A stretch of DNA of 64,000 nucleotides from Actinobacteria bacterium UBA6100 (GTDB taxonomy: Bacteria; Actinomycetota; Coriobacteriia; Anaerosomatales; Anaerosomataceae): NCBI GenBank assembly GCA_002423585.1, contig DIWS01000009.1, positions 478 to 64,477 on the forward strand, given 5' to 3'. Each line of letters begins with the position of its first letter. Position 1 is the first letter of the stretch. Under the pieces are notes generated by a model. It was given only the letters and a program-made list of their open reading frames with translations. It did not search any database and was not told the DNA's origin. Positions 34,276 to 43,076 of this stretch are shown one piece after another. The position numbers and the translations under genes were made by a program.

Positions 34276-35513
34276 GCCGTACCTTCTTCCATGTCGAGTC
34301 GGATGCACAAGACGGAGGCGCCGGCGGGGATGAACTCCTCGCCCTCCGGCAGGGAGATGAGGCAGTTGCCACGGTGCATGGCCGTGAGCAGCGCCGAGGA
34401 CTGGTTGCCCGAGATGGTGGCCGAGAAGCTGCCGTCGCCACTGGCGGTGAGACGTCCACGCAGGAAGTACCGCCTGTCCGCCTTCTTCTTCACATCATGC
34501 GTGAGGGTCGCCACAGCGCGCGGGCGTGCGAGCGAGGTGAAGCCGGCCATCTTCCGCAGTGTCGGACGCACGAACATCTCGAAGCCGACCATCGTTGATG
34601 TGGGATTGCCCGGCAGACCGAAGAACGGCGTCCCGCCGATCGTGCCGAAGGTCTGCGGCGCACCCGGGCGCATGGCGACGCGCCAGAAGTCCAGCTCACC
34701 GATCTCCTCGAGCACCTTCTTCACAACATCGAAGTCGCCCATCGACACGCCGCCGGTCGTGACCATGAGGTCATACTCGGGAGCCCGGGAGAGCAGCGCC
34801 CGCGTGTCGGCCTCGTTGTCGCGCGCGACGCCCAGCACGTACGGCTCGCCGCCGGCGGCGACGACCTGCGCTGCGAGTGAATGGGAGTTGGAGTTGCGGA
34901 TCTGCCCCGGCCCCGGCTTCTCGGTCACTTCGACGAGTTCGTCACCGGTGGAGACGATCGCTACGCGCGGCCGCCTGCGCACCAGCAGGTCGGCGTGGCC
35001 GACCGATGCGGCCAGCCCGATACCCGCGGGGCCCACCACCTCGCCCGTCAGCAACACCGCCTCACCGGCGCGCACCTCTTCGGCGCGTCCCCGGATGTTC
35101 TCGCCCGGTTTGGCACTCGTCAGGATCTCGACCGTGCCGCCCTCACCGCCACCGTTCGCGCCCACACGGATGCGCTCGACCATCACGACCGCGTCTGCTC
35201 CCTGCGGGACCGGAGCACCGGTCATGATGCGCGAGGCCTCACCGGGGCCCACAAGCCGCCGGGGCGCCACGCCTGCCGGGATGTGCTCCACGACGTTCAG
35301 CGTCACGGGACTCTCGGCGCTTGCGTTCGCCACGTCGGCGTAGCGCAGGGCATAGCCGTCCATCGCCGAATTGTCGAACGGCGCGACATCGATGTCGGAG
35401 ATCACGTCCTCGGCGAGCACGCGGCCGAGCGCCCCGAGCAGCGAAACGCGCTCGGGCTCCAACACCTCGATGCGCGAGAGGACCTGTGCGGTCGCTTCCT
35501 CTACCGTGATCAC
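34272..35513 (-). CDS. moeA: Molybdopterin molybdenumtransferase MoeA
   Basis: 413 aa. Domains: MoeA_N (EEATAQVLSRIEVLEPERVSLL, DVAPFDNSAMDGYALR), MoCF domain with LMVTTGGVSMGDFD and LPGNPTSTMVGFE, and a C-terminal beta barrel. Inserts molybdate (or tungstate) into adenylated molybdopterin. Overlaps the mobA-fdhD gene by 4 bp (ATGA type). Confidence 0.97.
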   Translation of the reverse strand: MITVEEATAQVLSRIEVLEPERVSLLGALGRVLAEDVISDIDVAPFDNSAMDGYALRYADVANASAESPVTLNVVEHIPAGVAPRRLVGPGEASRIMTGAPVPQGADAVVMVERIRVGANGGGEGGTVEILTSAKPGENIRGRAEEVRAGEAVLLTGEVVGPAGIGLAASVGHADLLVRRRPRVAIVSTGDELVEVTEKPGPGQIRNSNSHSLAAQVVAAGGEPYVLGVARDNEADTRALLSRAPEYDLMVTTGGVSMGDFDVVKKVLEEIGELDFWRVAMRPGAPQTFGTIGGTPFFGLPGNPTSTMVGFEMFVRPTLRKMAGFTSLARPRAVATLTHDVKKKADRRYFLRGRLTASGDGSFSATISGNQSSALLTAMHRGNCLISLPEGEEFIPAGASVLCIRLDMEEGTA

Positions 35514-36916
35514 CGGGACTCCTCCTCAACAGACGTTATGCGGGTCGGATTCGTGTAGACCACCAGCTTACCCCCGCGGGCATAGCCCACCAGTGTGATG
35601 GAGGCGCGCTCGGCCACCTCGGCCGCAAGATCGGTGACGGCGGTGCGCGATGCGACGAGCGGCACGCGGGCCTTCGCCGCCTTGACCGCCATCTCGTAGC
35701 TGATGCGGCCGGTGGTGAGCAAGAGGGCGTCCACCGTCGAGATGCGATCGAGCCACGCGCGTCCGAACAGCTTGTCGAGCGCATTGTGTCGGCCCACATC
35801 CTCGCGCACCAGCACGAGTTCGCCGCCGATGCCTAGGCCACACGAATGCATCCCGCCGGTGTCACGATACGCTGCTGCCTGACGCGCGAGTTGCCCCATC
35901 AGATCGTAGATCTCTTCGGACGACACGGTGGCAGAGGAAACGACGGGCTCGATCCCTCGCGCGTGCCCGATCGACGCGAACGTCACGCCCTTGCCGCAAC
36001 CCGAGGTGACGTAGCGCTTTCGCTCGGCCACGTCCGCCGGCGCCTCCTCGCTGCTGCGCACGTACACGAGCCCGCGCTTGTGATCGATGTCGACCGACTC
36101 GAGCGCGTCACGGTCGGTGAGGAAGCCCTCGGAGACCAGAAAGCCTATACCCAGGTCCTCGAGATCCTCGGGCGTACCCTGCATCGTGGCGATCTCGTCA
36201 TCGTTGAGGAACACCGTGATCGGCCGCTCCGATGGCATTCCACGCTGCCGCCTCGTGCCCACCTCTATCACCGAGACGCGCGGCGCCGAGCCTCCGACAT
36301 CGACCGACGCCTCGTCCCGGACCTCGAGCAGCTCCTCGGGAGTGTTGATGTTCACGAGGCTCTTGAGGCCGGGGTCGACCCGCCGAAGCGTGTCGAGTGA
36401 CACCTCGACCGACTCGACCAGCGGCAGTATCGCGATGAGACGACGCCGGCCGGATTCGAGAAGACGCCGAGCCACAGGCAGGCAGCTCACGTGGTAGAGC
36501 GCGAGCAGCGGCTCGGGGCCCTTCTCGGAGGTGGGCAGCACCATCTGCGCCCCGTCGCGTGCGTCCCATAGAGCGCGGATCACCGACGGCTCGAGCCACG
36601 GCATGTCCGCTGCGAGCGCGAGGACCCACTCCTCCTCGGCGTTGGCGAGCGCGGTGACGAGTCCGCCGAGCGGGCCCTGGTACGCGACCTCATCGGCGAA
36701 CACGCGGACTCCGGGTGGGAGCCCGGCGCTCTCGAGCGCCTCGGGGCGGTTGGTGACCACCATGACGCCAGTGCACACCTGCGCCGCGATGTCGGCGACG
36801 CGCGCGACGAGAGGCTCGCCGTCGAAGGGCAGAAGCGTCTTATCGACGCCCATCCTCTGTGACCGGCCGCCCGCGAGCACCGCGGCCGTCACCGGTATGC
36901 GTGTTGTCTCCTGCAC
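35510..36916 (-). CDS. MobA-FdhD fusion: cofactor guanylyltransferase plus formate dehydrogenase sulfurtransferase
   Basis: 468 aa. Residues about 1-190 are MobA: AAVLAGGRSQRMGVDKTLL, LAADMPWLEPSVI, NINTPEELLEV. Residues about 210-468 are FdhD: NDDEIATMQGTPEDLEDLGIGFL, a single Cys in TSGCGKGVTFA, GGMHSCGLG, REDVGRHNALDKLFG and LTTGRISYEM. FdhD moves sulfur from a desulfurase to the Mo/W-bis-MGD cofactor of formate dehydrogenase; fusing it to MobA links the last two steps of maturation. The GTG start with the open frame 14 codons longer is chosen at VQETTRIPV. No formate dehydrogenase structural gene is in the window. Confidence 0.92.
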   Translation of the reverse strand: MQETTRIPVTAAVLAGGRSQRMGVDKTLLPFDGEPLVARVADIAAQVCTGVMVVTNRPEALESAGLPPGVRVFADEVAYQGPLGGLVTALANAEEEWVLALAADMPWLEPSVIRALWDARDGAQMVLPTSEKGPEPLLALYHVSCLPVARRLLESGRRRLIAILPLVESVEVSLDTLRRVDPGLKSLVNINTPEELLEVRDEASVDVGGSAPRVSVIEVGTRRQRGMPSERPITVFLNDDEIATMQGTPEDLEDLGIGFLVSEGFLTDRDALESVDIDHKRGLVYVRSSEEAPADVAERKRYVTSGCGKGVTFASIGHARGIEPVVSSATVSSEEIYDLMGQLARQAAAYRDTGGMHSCGLGIGGELVLVREDVGRHNALDKLFGRAWLDRISTVDALLLTTGRISYEMAVKAAKARVPLVASRTAVTDLAAEVAERASITLVGYARGGKLVVYTNPTRITSVEEESR

Positions 36917-36980
36917 ATGTCCTCCGTCGCGATCGCCGGACCGCGAGCCGGGCCTCATCGGGCCACCAACGGCTCCCGTA

Positions 36981-38111
36981 TCATACCCCTGACCGTACTT
37001 CTACGGCTGCGGCCACGCGCACCGCTGTCGCCTTGAACAGCGCGAGCACCTCGACGCCCGGTTCGAGCGCGAGCTCACGGGCCGAAGCCCGGGACAGGGA
37101 CGCGGCGAGCCTCAGACCGTCGGCCGAGAGGCTCACCCGCTCGGTGCTGCCGCGATGCTCGATCGCCTCCACTGTCACCCGCATGTGGTTGCGCGCCGAG
37201 GATGGGGGCAGGTCCACACCCGCCTCGAACAGCGTGATGTCCTCAGGTCTGACACCCACGAGCACGTCGATGCCCGCCGGCAGGTCCGTGCAGCCGAAGA
37301 GGATCGCGTCGGCTACCGCGATCCTGGCGACCCCCTCCTCCGCAGCCACGATGTGCCCGCGCAGTGGTGCATCCATACCGATGAAGTCGGCGACCCACTC
37401 GTCCGTGGGTACACCCATGACCTCGTCGACGCCGCCCGAACGCACGATCCGACCTTCGTTCATGATGCTCACGCGGTCACCGACCACCATCGCCTCGTCC
37501 TGGTCATGGGTGACGTAGAGCGCCGTCACTCCCTGCCCCGACAGGATCTCCGAGAAGTCGGCCACCAACCGCCGCTTGATAAGCGGGTCGAGGTACGACA
37601 GCGGTTCGTCCAGCAGCAGGATGCGCGGCTCGAGCACGAGCGCGCGCGCGAGGGCGACGCGCTGCGCCTCGCCGCCGGAAAGCCGCAAAGCCGAGGATCC
37701 CTGCGTACCCCCGAGTCCCACGCGCTCGAGTGCAGCGGCGACACGGTCGGCGCGCTCGTCCTTCGGCACCCGGCGCAACGCAAGACCGTACGCGACGTTC
37801 TCCTCCACGGTCCCTTTGAACAGGTACGGGTTCTGGAACACCGCCGCCATCATCATGCGAGCGTGCTTGTCGCCGGCAACGACCTCGCGGCCGTCGAGCA
37901 GGATGCGTCCCGATGACGGCCTCTCCAGCAGGCCGAGCATGCGCAGAAGCGTCGATTTGCCCGAACCGGAGGGCCCGAGGAGCACGTGCGTCTCTCCGTC
38001 GTGCAGCTCGAAGCCGGGGACGTCGAGGACCGTCCGCCGGTGGTACCGCATGACGACGTTCTCCGCGGTGATGACGGGCGCGCCGCCGACGCGTGGATGC
38101 CTAGCGCTCAT
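36981..38111 (-). CDS. tupC: Tungstate/molybdate ABC transporter ATP-binding protein
   Basis: 376 aa. ABC ATPase (residues about 10-240) with Walker A LLGPSGSGKSTLLRML, signature LRLSGGEAQRVALARAL, Walker B ILLLDEPLSYLD and switch His in YVTHDQDEAMV. The C-terminal part (about 260-370) looks like TOBE/MOP oxyanion-binding repeats (VRPEDITLFEAG). Overlaps tupB by 11 bp. Chosen as Tup because TupA-like binding protein and permease follow the tungstate subgroup. Confidence 0.92.
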   Translation of the reverse strand: MSARHPRVGGAPVITAENVVMRYHRRTVLDVPGFELHDGETHVLLGPSGSGKSTLLRMLGLLERPSSGRILLDGREVVAGDKHARMMMAAVFQNPYLFKGTVEENVAYGLALRRVPKDERADRVAAALERVGLGGTQGSSALRLSGGEAQRVALARALVLEPRILLLDEPLSYLDPLIKRRLVADFSEILSGQGVTALYVTHDQDEAMVVGDRVSIMNEGRIVRSGGVDEVMGVPTDEWVADFIGMDAPLRGHIVAAEEGVARIAVADAILFGCTDLPAGIDVLVGVRPEDITLFEAGVDLPPSSARNHMRVTVEAIEHRGSTERVSLSADGLRLAASLSRASARELALEPGVEVLALFKATAVRVAAAVEVRSGV

Positions 38112-38835
38112 ACCGGCCGCCCGACTGCTGCGCGCGGGTGAACCCGTTCATGATCACGAACGAGATGCCGATGAGGATGATCCCGAGCCCGAGAGCCAGG
38201 CCGAAGTTGCCCTGCCCGGTCTCGAGTTGGATGGCGGTGGTCATCACGCGTGTCTTGCCCTCGATGTTCCCGCCGACCATGTTCACGGCGCCCACCTCGG
38301 AGATGATGCCGCCAAAGCCCGCCGCCACGGCCGCCATGACACCCCACCGCGCTTCCTTGAGCGTCAGGAACGCCTCTTGGACCCCCGACGCGCCCAGCGA
38401 GCGTGCCTGGAGGCGCAACTCGGCGGGCACCGACCCCACCGCCGCGAGCGTCACACCGGTCACGAGCGGTGTGGAGATGATGACCTGCGCGATCACCATG
38501 GCGGGAACGGTGTAGAGCAGTCGCGGCATGACTTCGCTGAAGATCGCCAGATGCGCGTCCGCGAGCGGACCACTGCGTGAGATCAGGATGTACACGACAA
38601 GGCCCACGACGACCGGCGGAAGCCCCATGCCGGTGTTGACGAGCGCGATGATGAGCCCACGTCCCGAGAACCGGCGCGAGCCGATCAGGTAGCCGACCGG
38701 TATGCCGATCAGCATCGCCAACAGCAGTGAGAGGCCCGACACCCTGAGCGAGAGCGCGATGATCTCGTAGGTGCCTGCGTCACCACCGAACAGCAGCTTC
38801 ACTGCCTCGACCGTTGCGTTCCAGAAGACTTCCAT
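38101..38835 (-). CDS. tupB: Tungstate ABC transporter permease
   Basis: 244 aa with five or six membrane helices: IIALSLRVSGLSLLLAMLIGIPVGYLIG, FSEVMPRLLYTVPAMVIAQVI, and the EAA loop region RLQARSLGASGVQEAFLTLKEA, then EVGAVNMVGGNIEGKTRVMT, typical of TupB/WtpB. Start at MEVFWNATVEAVKLL; the longer frame has no support. Confidence 0.93.
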   Translation of the reverse strand: MEVFWNATVEAVKLLFGGDAGTYEIIALSLRVSGLSLLLAMLIGIPVGYLIGSRRFSGRGLIIALVNTGMGLPPVVVGLVVYILISRSGPLADAHLAIFSEVMPRLLYTVPAMVIAQVIISTPLVTGVTLAAVGSVPAELRLQARSLGASGVQEAFLTLKEARWGVMAAVAAGFGGIISEVGAVNMVGGNIEGKTRVMTTAIQLETGQGNFGLALGLGIILIGISFVIMNGFTRAQQSGGRYER

Positions 38836-38904
38836 GGCGCTCCTTGCAGTGCGTGGGGCGCCGCCGCGCGGGCGGCACCCCACCGTGAGCGGTTACCCGA
38901 TATG

Positions 38905-39780
38905 TTACTCGGCGTTCGGGAAGAACAATGGCTGTCCGAACTCCTCGACACCGTACCCGGCGATGATGGCCTGGCCCTCATCGCTCGTGATCCACTCGGC
39001 AAACGCCTGCGCGCCCTCCATGTTGGTGGCGTCGGTCACCGGAATGACGCCGTACTGGTTGAACAGCGCCGTATCGCCCTCGACAACGATCTCCAACTCG
39101 AGCGCATCCTCCATGTTCAGGTACGTGGCGCGGTCGGTGAGCGTGTAGCCGCCCATCTCCGACGCCATCGTGAGGCAGTCGCCCATCCCCTTGCCTGCCG
39201 ACACGTACCAGTCGCCGGCGGGCGTGATGGCCGCCTTCGTCCAGAGGTTCTTCTCGGCGGTGTGTGTACCGGACTCGTCGCCACGGGAGACGAAGGTACC
39301 GCCCGCCGCTGAGAGCCTGGCGAGCGCTTCAGCCGCTGTCGACGTGCCCTTGATGCCCGCCGGATCAGCAGCGGGGCCCACGATGATGAAGTCGTTGTAC
39401 ATCACATCGCGGCGCTCGGTGCCGTAGCCGTCGGCAACGAACGCCTCTTCCTTGGCCTTGGCGTGGACGAGCAGGACGTCGGCGTCCTTGTTCTGGCCGA
39501 GCTCGAGCGCCTCGCCCGTCCCCTTCGCGATGACGTTGACCTTGTACTCCGGGTGCGCTTCTTCGAACGCCGGGATCAGCACGTCGAAGAGCCCCGAGTC
39601 TTGCGTCGACGTCGTTGACGCGAGGATGAGATCGGTCGTCTCGACCGGCTCCTCTTCTGCCACGGGCTCGTCGATCGGCTCCTCCTCGGTCGCGCATGCA
39701 GCCAGCGAGAACACCAGCGCGAACGCGAGCAGGACGGCGACGAAGCGCCAGACGGCAGTACCCCTCAAGCGGTCGATCAT
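38905..39780 (-). CDS. tupA: Tungstate-binding lipoprotein TupA
   Basis: 291 aa. Signal peptide and lipobox (LVFSLAACATEEEP, Cys about 28). The mature domain has the TupA signature LASTTSTQDSGLFDVLIPAFEE, where the TTST loop binds the oxyanion, and KGTGEALELGQNKDADVLLVHA, YGTERRDVMYNDFIIVGP. AAAGGAG 6 bases before the ATG. A Moco-type riboswitch lies in its leader. Selectivity for W over Mo is inferred from subfamily. Confidence 0.93.
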   Translation of the reverse strand: MIDRLRGTAVWRFVAVLLAFALVFSLAACATEEEPIDEPVAEEEPVETTDLILASTTSTQDSGLFDVLIPAFEEAHPEYKVNVIAKGTGEALELGQNKDADVLLVHAKAKEEAFVADGYGTERRDVMYNDFIIVGPAADPAGIKGTSTAAEALARLSAAGGTFVSRGDESGTHTAEKNLWTKAAITPAGDWYVSAGKGMGDCLTMASEMGGYTLTDRATYLNMEDALELEIVVEGDTALFNQYGVIPVTDATNMEGAQAFAEWITSDEGQAIIAGYGVEEFGQPLFFPNAE

Positions 39781-39798
39781 GTGTGCTCCTTTCCAAGT

Positions 39799-39890
39799 AA
39801 CGGGAGGCGGGGCCGTTTCCGGTTCCCACCCATCGGCCCTGTGTCCGTGGCGGCCGCTCTTCCGCGGTAGGCGCACAGGGCTCGGAGGCA
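39799..39890 (-). promoter_or_regulatory. Moco/Tuco-type riboswitch in the tupA leader
   Basis: The leader, read on the minus strand, has hallmarks of the MOCO RNA motif: GCCTCCGAG at the 5' side; a 7-bp helix CCCTGTG / CACAGGG (39874-39880 with 39837-39843); a small hairpin CCGC-GGAAGA-GCGG; CGATGGGTGGGAA; an ACCGGAAACGG hairpin with a GAAA loop; a helix GGTGGG / CCCGCC; and a closing CGCCTCCCG 11 nt before the AAAGGAG site. It should switch tungstate uptake and the whole downstream cofactor run off when cofactor is plentiful. Ligand (Mo- or W-cofactor) is unknown. Confidence 0.75.
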
Positions 39891-40020
39891 TATGGCCCGC
39901 GTATCGGACGCGGGATGCTAGGAGGCAGTGTATCGCACACAGGGCGGAGGAGGGCAAGCACGAAGAACCGCGACGGCCCGCCACGCGACGTGATCATGCG
40001 CCGCTGGCGTACAGGCGACC

Positions 40021-40908
40021 CTAGAGCTCGCCGCGCAGGTGGTCCGCGAGCGCGAGGCCGGCGCGCGTGAGCGTCCGCCTCGGCAGGACCAGGAAAAGCG
40101 GCCGCCGGACCGGAAAGCCGGCCCCTTTGACCTCAGCGACCGTGCCAAGCTCGATGGCCTTCTGCGCCACCTGCGTGCTAACGATACCGAGGCCCATACC
40201 GCCCTCGACCGCGCTCACGATGGCCTCGTTCGTGCCGAGTTCCATCACGACGTCGAGCTCGGCGGGGTCGACCCCGCTGCGCCGGATGACGTCCTCGGCC
40301 GCCATGCGCGTGCCCGAACCGATCTCGCGGACGATGAACGGCTCGTTCGTGAGCTGCGTGAACGACGCCGGGTGGCCGGCCGCCAGCGGGTGATCGGTGG
40401 GGCAGATGAGCCCGAGGTCGTCGCTGCCCAGTTGCTCGTAGAGCACCCGCGCGCCGTGGACCTCCGCACCGCACATGCCGAGATCCGCCTCACCCGTCTC
40501 CACATGCGCCACCACGTCGGCGCTGTCGTACACGCGCAGCGTCACGCCCACCTCGGGGTACTGACGGAGGAATCCGCCGAGAAGACGCGGGAGGAGGTAC
40601 TGGCCGGGCGTCGTGCTCGCTGCAACGGTGAGTCGCCCGCTCACGGTCTCGGAGACCGCCTCGATCGACTCGCGCGCGTCCTCGATCTCGGCGAGTACCT
40701 TGCGCGCGTGCGGCAATAGCGCGTGGCCGGCCTCGGTGAGGGCCACCTTGCGATAGCCGCGATCGAGGAGCGTTGCCGAGATGTCGGCCTCGAGCGCCTG
40801 GATCTGCATGGTCGCGGCCGGCTGTGAGATGCCGAGCATCCGCGCCGCCTCGGAAAACGAGCCGTGGTCGACCACCGCAAGGAAGGTCCTGAGCTGACTG
40901 ACGTTCAC
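40021..40908 (-). CDS. LysR-family transcriptional regulator
   Basis: 295 aa from a GTG with GGGAGGG. Winged helix (about 1-62: LRTFLAVVDHGSFSEAARMLGISQPAATMQIQ) and a periplasmic-binding-type effector domain (about 90-290: GRLTVAASTTPGQYLLPRLLGGF). This resembles CysB/CbbR-like regulators of oxyanion or redox genes. It lies upstream of tupA in the same direction, but about 130 bp before the riboswitch, so it may control the tup-moa run or be independent. Confidence 0.9.
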   Translation of the reverse strand: MNVSQLRTFLAVVDHGSFSEAARMLGISQPAATMQIQALEADISATLLDRGYRKVALTEAGHALLPHARKVLAEIEDARESIEAVSETVSGRLTVAASTTPGQYLLPRLLGGFLRQYPEVGVTLRVYDSADVVAHVETGEADLGMCGAEVHGARVLYEQLGSDDLGLICPTDHPLAAGHPASFTQLTNEPFIVREIGSGTRMAAEDVIRRSGVDPAELDVVMELGTNEAIVSAVEGGMGLGIVSTQVAQKAIELGTVAEVKGAGFPVRRPLFLVLPRRTLTRAGLALADHLRGEL

Positions 40909-40997
40909 GCGCCCTCCCGAAGTATAAGCACCGTTGATATGCATGCTATCGCACTGGCGGCTGTCATGACCGGCGCATATGTGGCACACTCACTAAG

Positions 40998-41012
40998 TGA
41001 GAAAGATTCTCA
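40998..41012 (+). promoter_or_regulatory. Fur/Zur-type box
   Basis: TGAGAA-AGA-TTCTCA, a perfect 6-3-6 inverted repeat, close to the 7-1-7 Fur-box layout (TGAnAAtnATTnTCA). It lies 54 bases before the preferred start of the Fur-family gene, so the metal-uptake operon is probably repressed by its own first gene product when metal is sufficient. Confidence 0.7.
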
Positions 41013-41065
41013 TATTGGGAGATGGCCTGATGAGCGCAGCACGCACACTGTATGGAGGAGCCCGC

Positions 41066-41455
41066 ATGAGCGCGCAGCGTGCGCGGATCGCCGAGGCCAT
41101 GCTCGGCATGCCGGGCGCCTTCACCGCCGAGGACCTCCATCGGCGCGTGATCGAGGTGACTCCCGGGATCGGGCTCGCCACCGTCTATCGCGCGCTCGCT
41201 GCCATGCAGGAGTCGGGAGCGATCGCCACCGTCGGCGACCGGCACGGATCGACGCTCCTTGCCCGGTGCGAGCGCCACGACCACCACCACCACCTCGTGT
41301 GTACGGAGTGCGGCAGCGTGGTGGGCATCGACTGCCCACTCGGCGATGCGGCGCTCATCTCAGCCGAGCGCGCTGGCCATCTCGTGACACGCCATGAGAT
41401 CACGCTGTACGGCCTGTGCGCCATATGCCGTGCGCGAGCGGACGGTGACGCCTGA
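41066..41455 (+). CDS. Fur-family metalloregulator
   Basis: 129 aa from the ATG with TGGAGGAG 6-7 bases upstream (alternative in-frame ATGs at 41030 and 40997 have poorer sites or overlap the operator). Winged helix (AQRARIAEAMLGMPGAFTAEDLHRRV, GLATVYRALAAM), then RCERHDHHHHLVCTECGSVVGIDCPLG with metal-ligand His and the CxxC Zn site, and a second C-x2-C in LCAICRA. Zur/Nur/Fur cannot be told apart from sequence alone. Heads a cbiMQO operon. Confidence 0.92.
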   Translation: MSAQRARIAEAMLGMPGAFTAEDLHRRVIEVTPGIGLATVYRALAAMQESGAIATVGDRHGSTLLARCERHDHHHHLVCTECGSVVGIDCPLGDAALISAERAGHLVTRHEITLYGLCAICRARADGDA

Positions 41456-42276
41456 TGTCACATATCCACATCCCCGACGGCGTCTTGCCCTGGTGGCTGT
41501 GGCTCGGCGGCTGGCTGCTGGCGCTCGGGCTGCTCGCCGTGGCGTCCCGCTTCGCCGAACGTGCCGAGTCCCGTCGCGCGGTGCCGCTCATCGGAGCCGT
41601 CTCGGCGCTCGTGCTCGTATCGATGGGCAGCGAGATCGTGCCGCTCGCCTATCACATCAACCTCACGGTCATCGCCGGCGTGCTGCTCGGCCCGTGGCTC
41701 GGCGCGATCTCGGCCTTCATCGTGGTGCTCATACTCGCTCTGATGGGCCACGGCGGCATCACGGTCGTGGGACTGAACACCCTTGTGATCGCCACCGAGA
41801 TGGCGCTCGGGTGGGCACTCGTGCGCGGCGGCGCCCGCCTCCTCGGTCGCACGCGGATCCGCCCGGTGGCCGCCGTTGCCACCGCCGTCACGCTCGCCAT
41901 CACCACCACCATGCTCGTGGGGATCGTGGCGCTGGCCGGGACGGGCGCGGCCACGCGCGAGACGGGGGCGCTCGACGCCGAGACACTCGAGTTCAGGGAC
42001 CCGTTCTCCGACGGCGTGCTGTCCATCGGACTGCTCGGCGAACACCACGGCGAGTCCGAGGAGGAGCATGCCGAGCACGCAGGCGAGGGAGGACTGTCGG
42101 TCGGACGTTTCGCGGCCGTCGTGTACACCCTGGGGCCGATCGGCTGGCTGCTGGAGGCGTTGGTGACGGCGGGGATCCTCGGCTACGTGGCGCGCGTTCG
42201 GCCCTCTCTCGTCTTCGGCGAGCCGACCGCCGAGGATCAGCATCCCCGCTACGGCGACGAACAGGGAAGGCACTAG
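41455..42276 (+). CDS. cbiM: CbiM/NikM-type ECF metal substrate-binding membrane protein
   Basis: 273 aa with six or seven membrane helices. The N-terminus reads MSHIHIPDGVLP: the family's metal-binding MHIPDG start is shifted by three residues with an additional His. A His/Glu-rich extracellular loop (LLGEHHGESEEEHAEHAGEGG, about 195-215) could capture metal. Stop/start overlaps join it to the fur-like gene before and cbiQ after. Substrate is Ni, Co or Zn; the added His and the Fur/Zur-type control leave this open. Confidence 0.9.
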   Translation: MSHIHIPDGVLPWWLWLGGWLLALGLLAVASRFAERAESRRAVPLIGAVSALVLVSMGSEIVPLAYHINLTVIAGVLLGPWLGAISAFIVVLILALMGHGGITVVGLNTLVIATEMALGWALVRGGARLLGRTRIRPVAAVATAVTLAITTTMLVGIVALAGTGAATRETGALDAETLEFRDPFSDGVLSIGLLGEHHGESEEEHAEHAGEGGLSVGRFAAVVYTLGPIGWLLEALVTAGILGYVARVRPSLVFGEPTAEDQHPRYGDEQGRH

Positions 42277-43076
42277 TGGACGTCACCGCGGTAGACCGCT
42301 CCGCCGTACTCGGCGAAACGCTTCTCCATCGGGCAGCGCCCGCGAGCAAGCTCGTGGCCGCCGGCCTACTGCTCGGCGCGGTCGTGAACGCCAACGACCC
42401 GCTGATCACGGCCGGACTCGCCCTGTCACTCACCGGCGCAGCGGCTGCCGTGCGCTTGCCGCTTCGGCAGATGCTGCCGCTCGCGCTCTACCCCGCGCTC
42501 TTCGCCCTGGTGTTCGCGTTCGCGGCTGCACCCGGCCCGGTGACCGGTGCGCTCGTGGTGCTCAAGGCGGTGACCGCCGCGCTCGTGGTGGTCATGCTCA
42601 TGTTCTCAACGCCGTACCCGCAGGTGTTCGCCCCGCTACAACGCGTGGTGCCAACCATCGTTGGCGATGCGCTGCTCATGACCTACCGGTCGCTGTTCAT
42701 CCTCGCCGACAAGTTCGGCGACCTGCTCCGCGCGGTCCGGTTGCGATCCGGCATCTCCACCCGCCAACCCATCCGGGCGGCTCGGGCGACCATCCGGGCA
42801 CTCGGCGGGCTCCTGTTGTACTCGTTCGACCTCTCGCAGCGTGAGTACGACATCCTACGAGTGCGCGGCTACCAGGGTCGTCTGCGCGTGAGCCCGAAGA
42901 CGAGCGTCGAGCCCGCGGCCGACGCCGCGGCCCTCATGTACGCGGCACTCATCCTGGCCGTGGTGCTCGCCTTCCGCATCTTCCACGACAGCCTCGACGG
43001 TTACGCCTGGCTCGTGACCGTCGCCGGAGCCCTCGACCTCGCCGTCGGCCTACTGATCGGATGGAGACACCGATGA
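42276..43076 (+). CDS. cbiQ: ECF transporter transmembrane protein CbiQ/EcfT
   Basis: 266 aa from a GTG that overlaps the cbiM stop (TAGTG). Opens DVTAVDRSAVLGETLLHRAAPASKLVAA, with five or six membrane helices and the coupling motif region QREYDILRVRGYQGRL (Ala-Arg-Gly-type signature as RVRGY). It joins CbiM to the ATPase. The frame is open far upstream over cbiM, but that part is a shadow. Confidence 0.93.
   Translation: MDVTAVDRSAVLGETLLHRAAPASKLVAAGLLLGAVVNANDPLITAGLALSLTGAAAAVRLPLRQMLPLALYPALFALVFAFAAAPGPVTGALVVLKAVTAALVVVMLMFSTPYPQVFAPLQRVVPTIVGDALLMTYRSLFILADKFGDLLRAVRLRSGISTRQPIRAARATIRALGGLLLYSFDLSQREYDILRVRGYQGRLRVSPKTSVEPAADAAALMYAALILAVVLAFRIFHDSLDGYAWLVTVAGALDLAVGLLIGWRHR

Noticed and set aside
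41394..42275. Upstream extension of the cbiQ reading frame (294 codons)
   Set aside because: It lies entirely over cbiM in another frame and is Arg-rich; the GTG overlapping the cbiM stop is the natural start.
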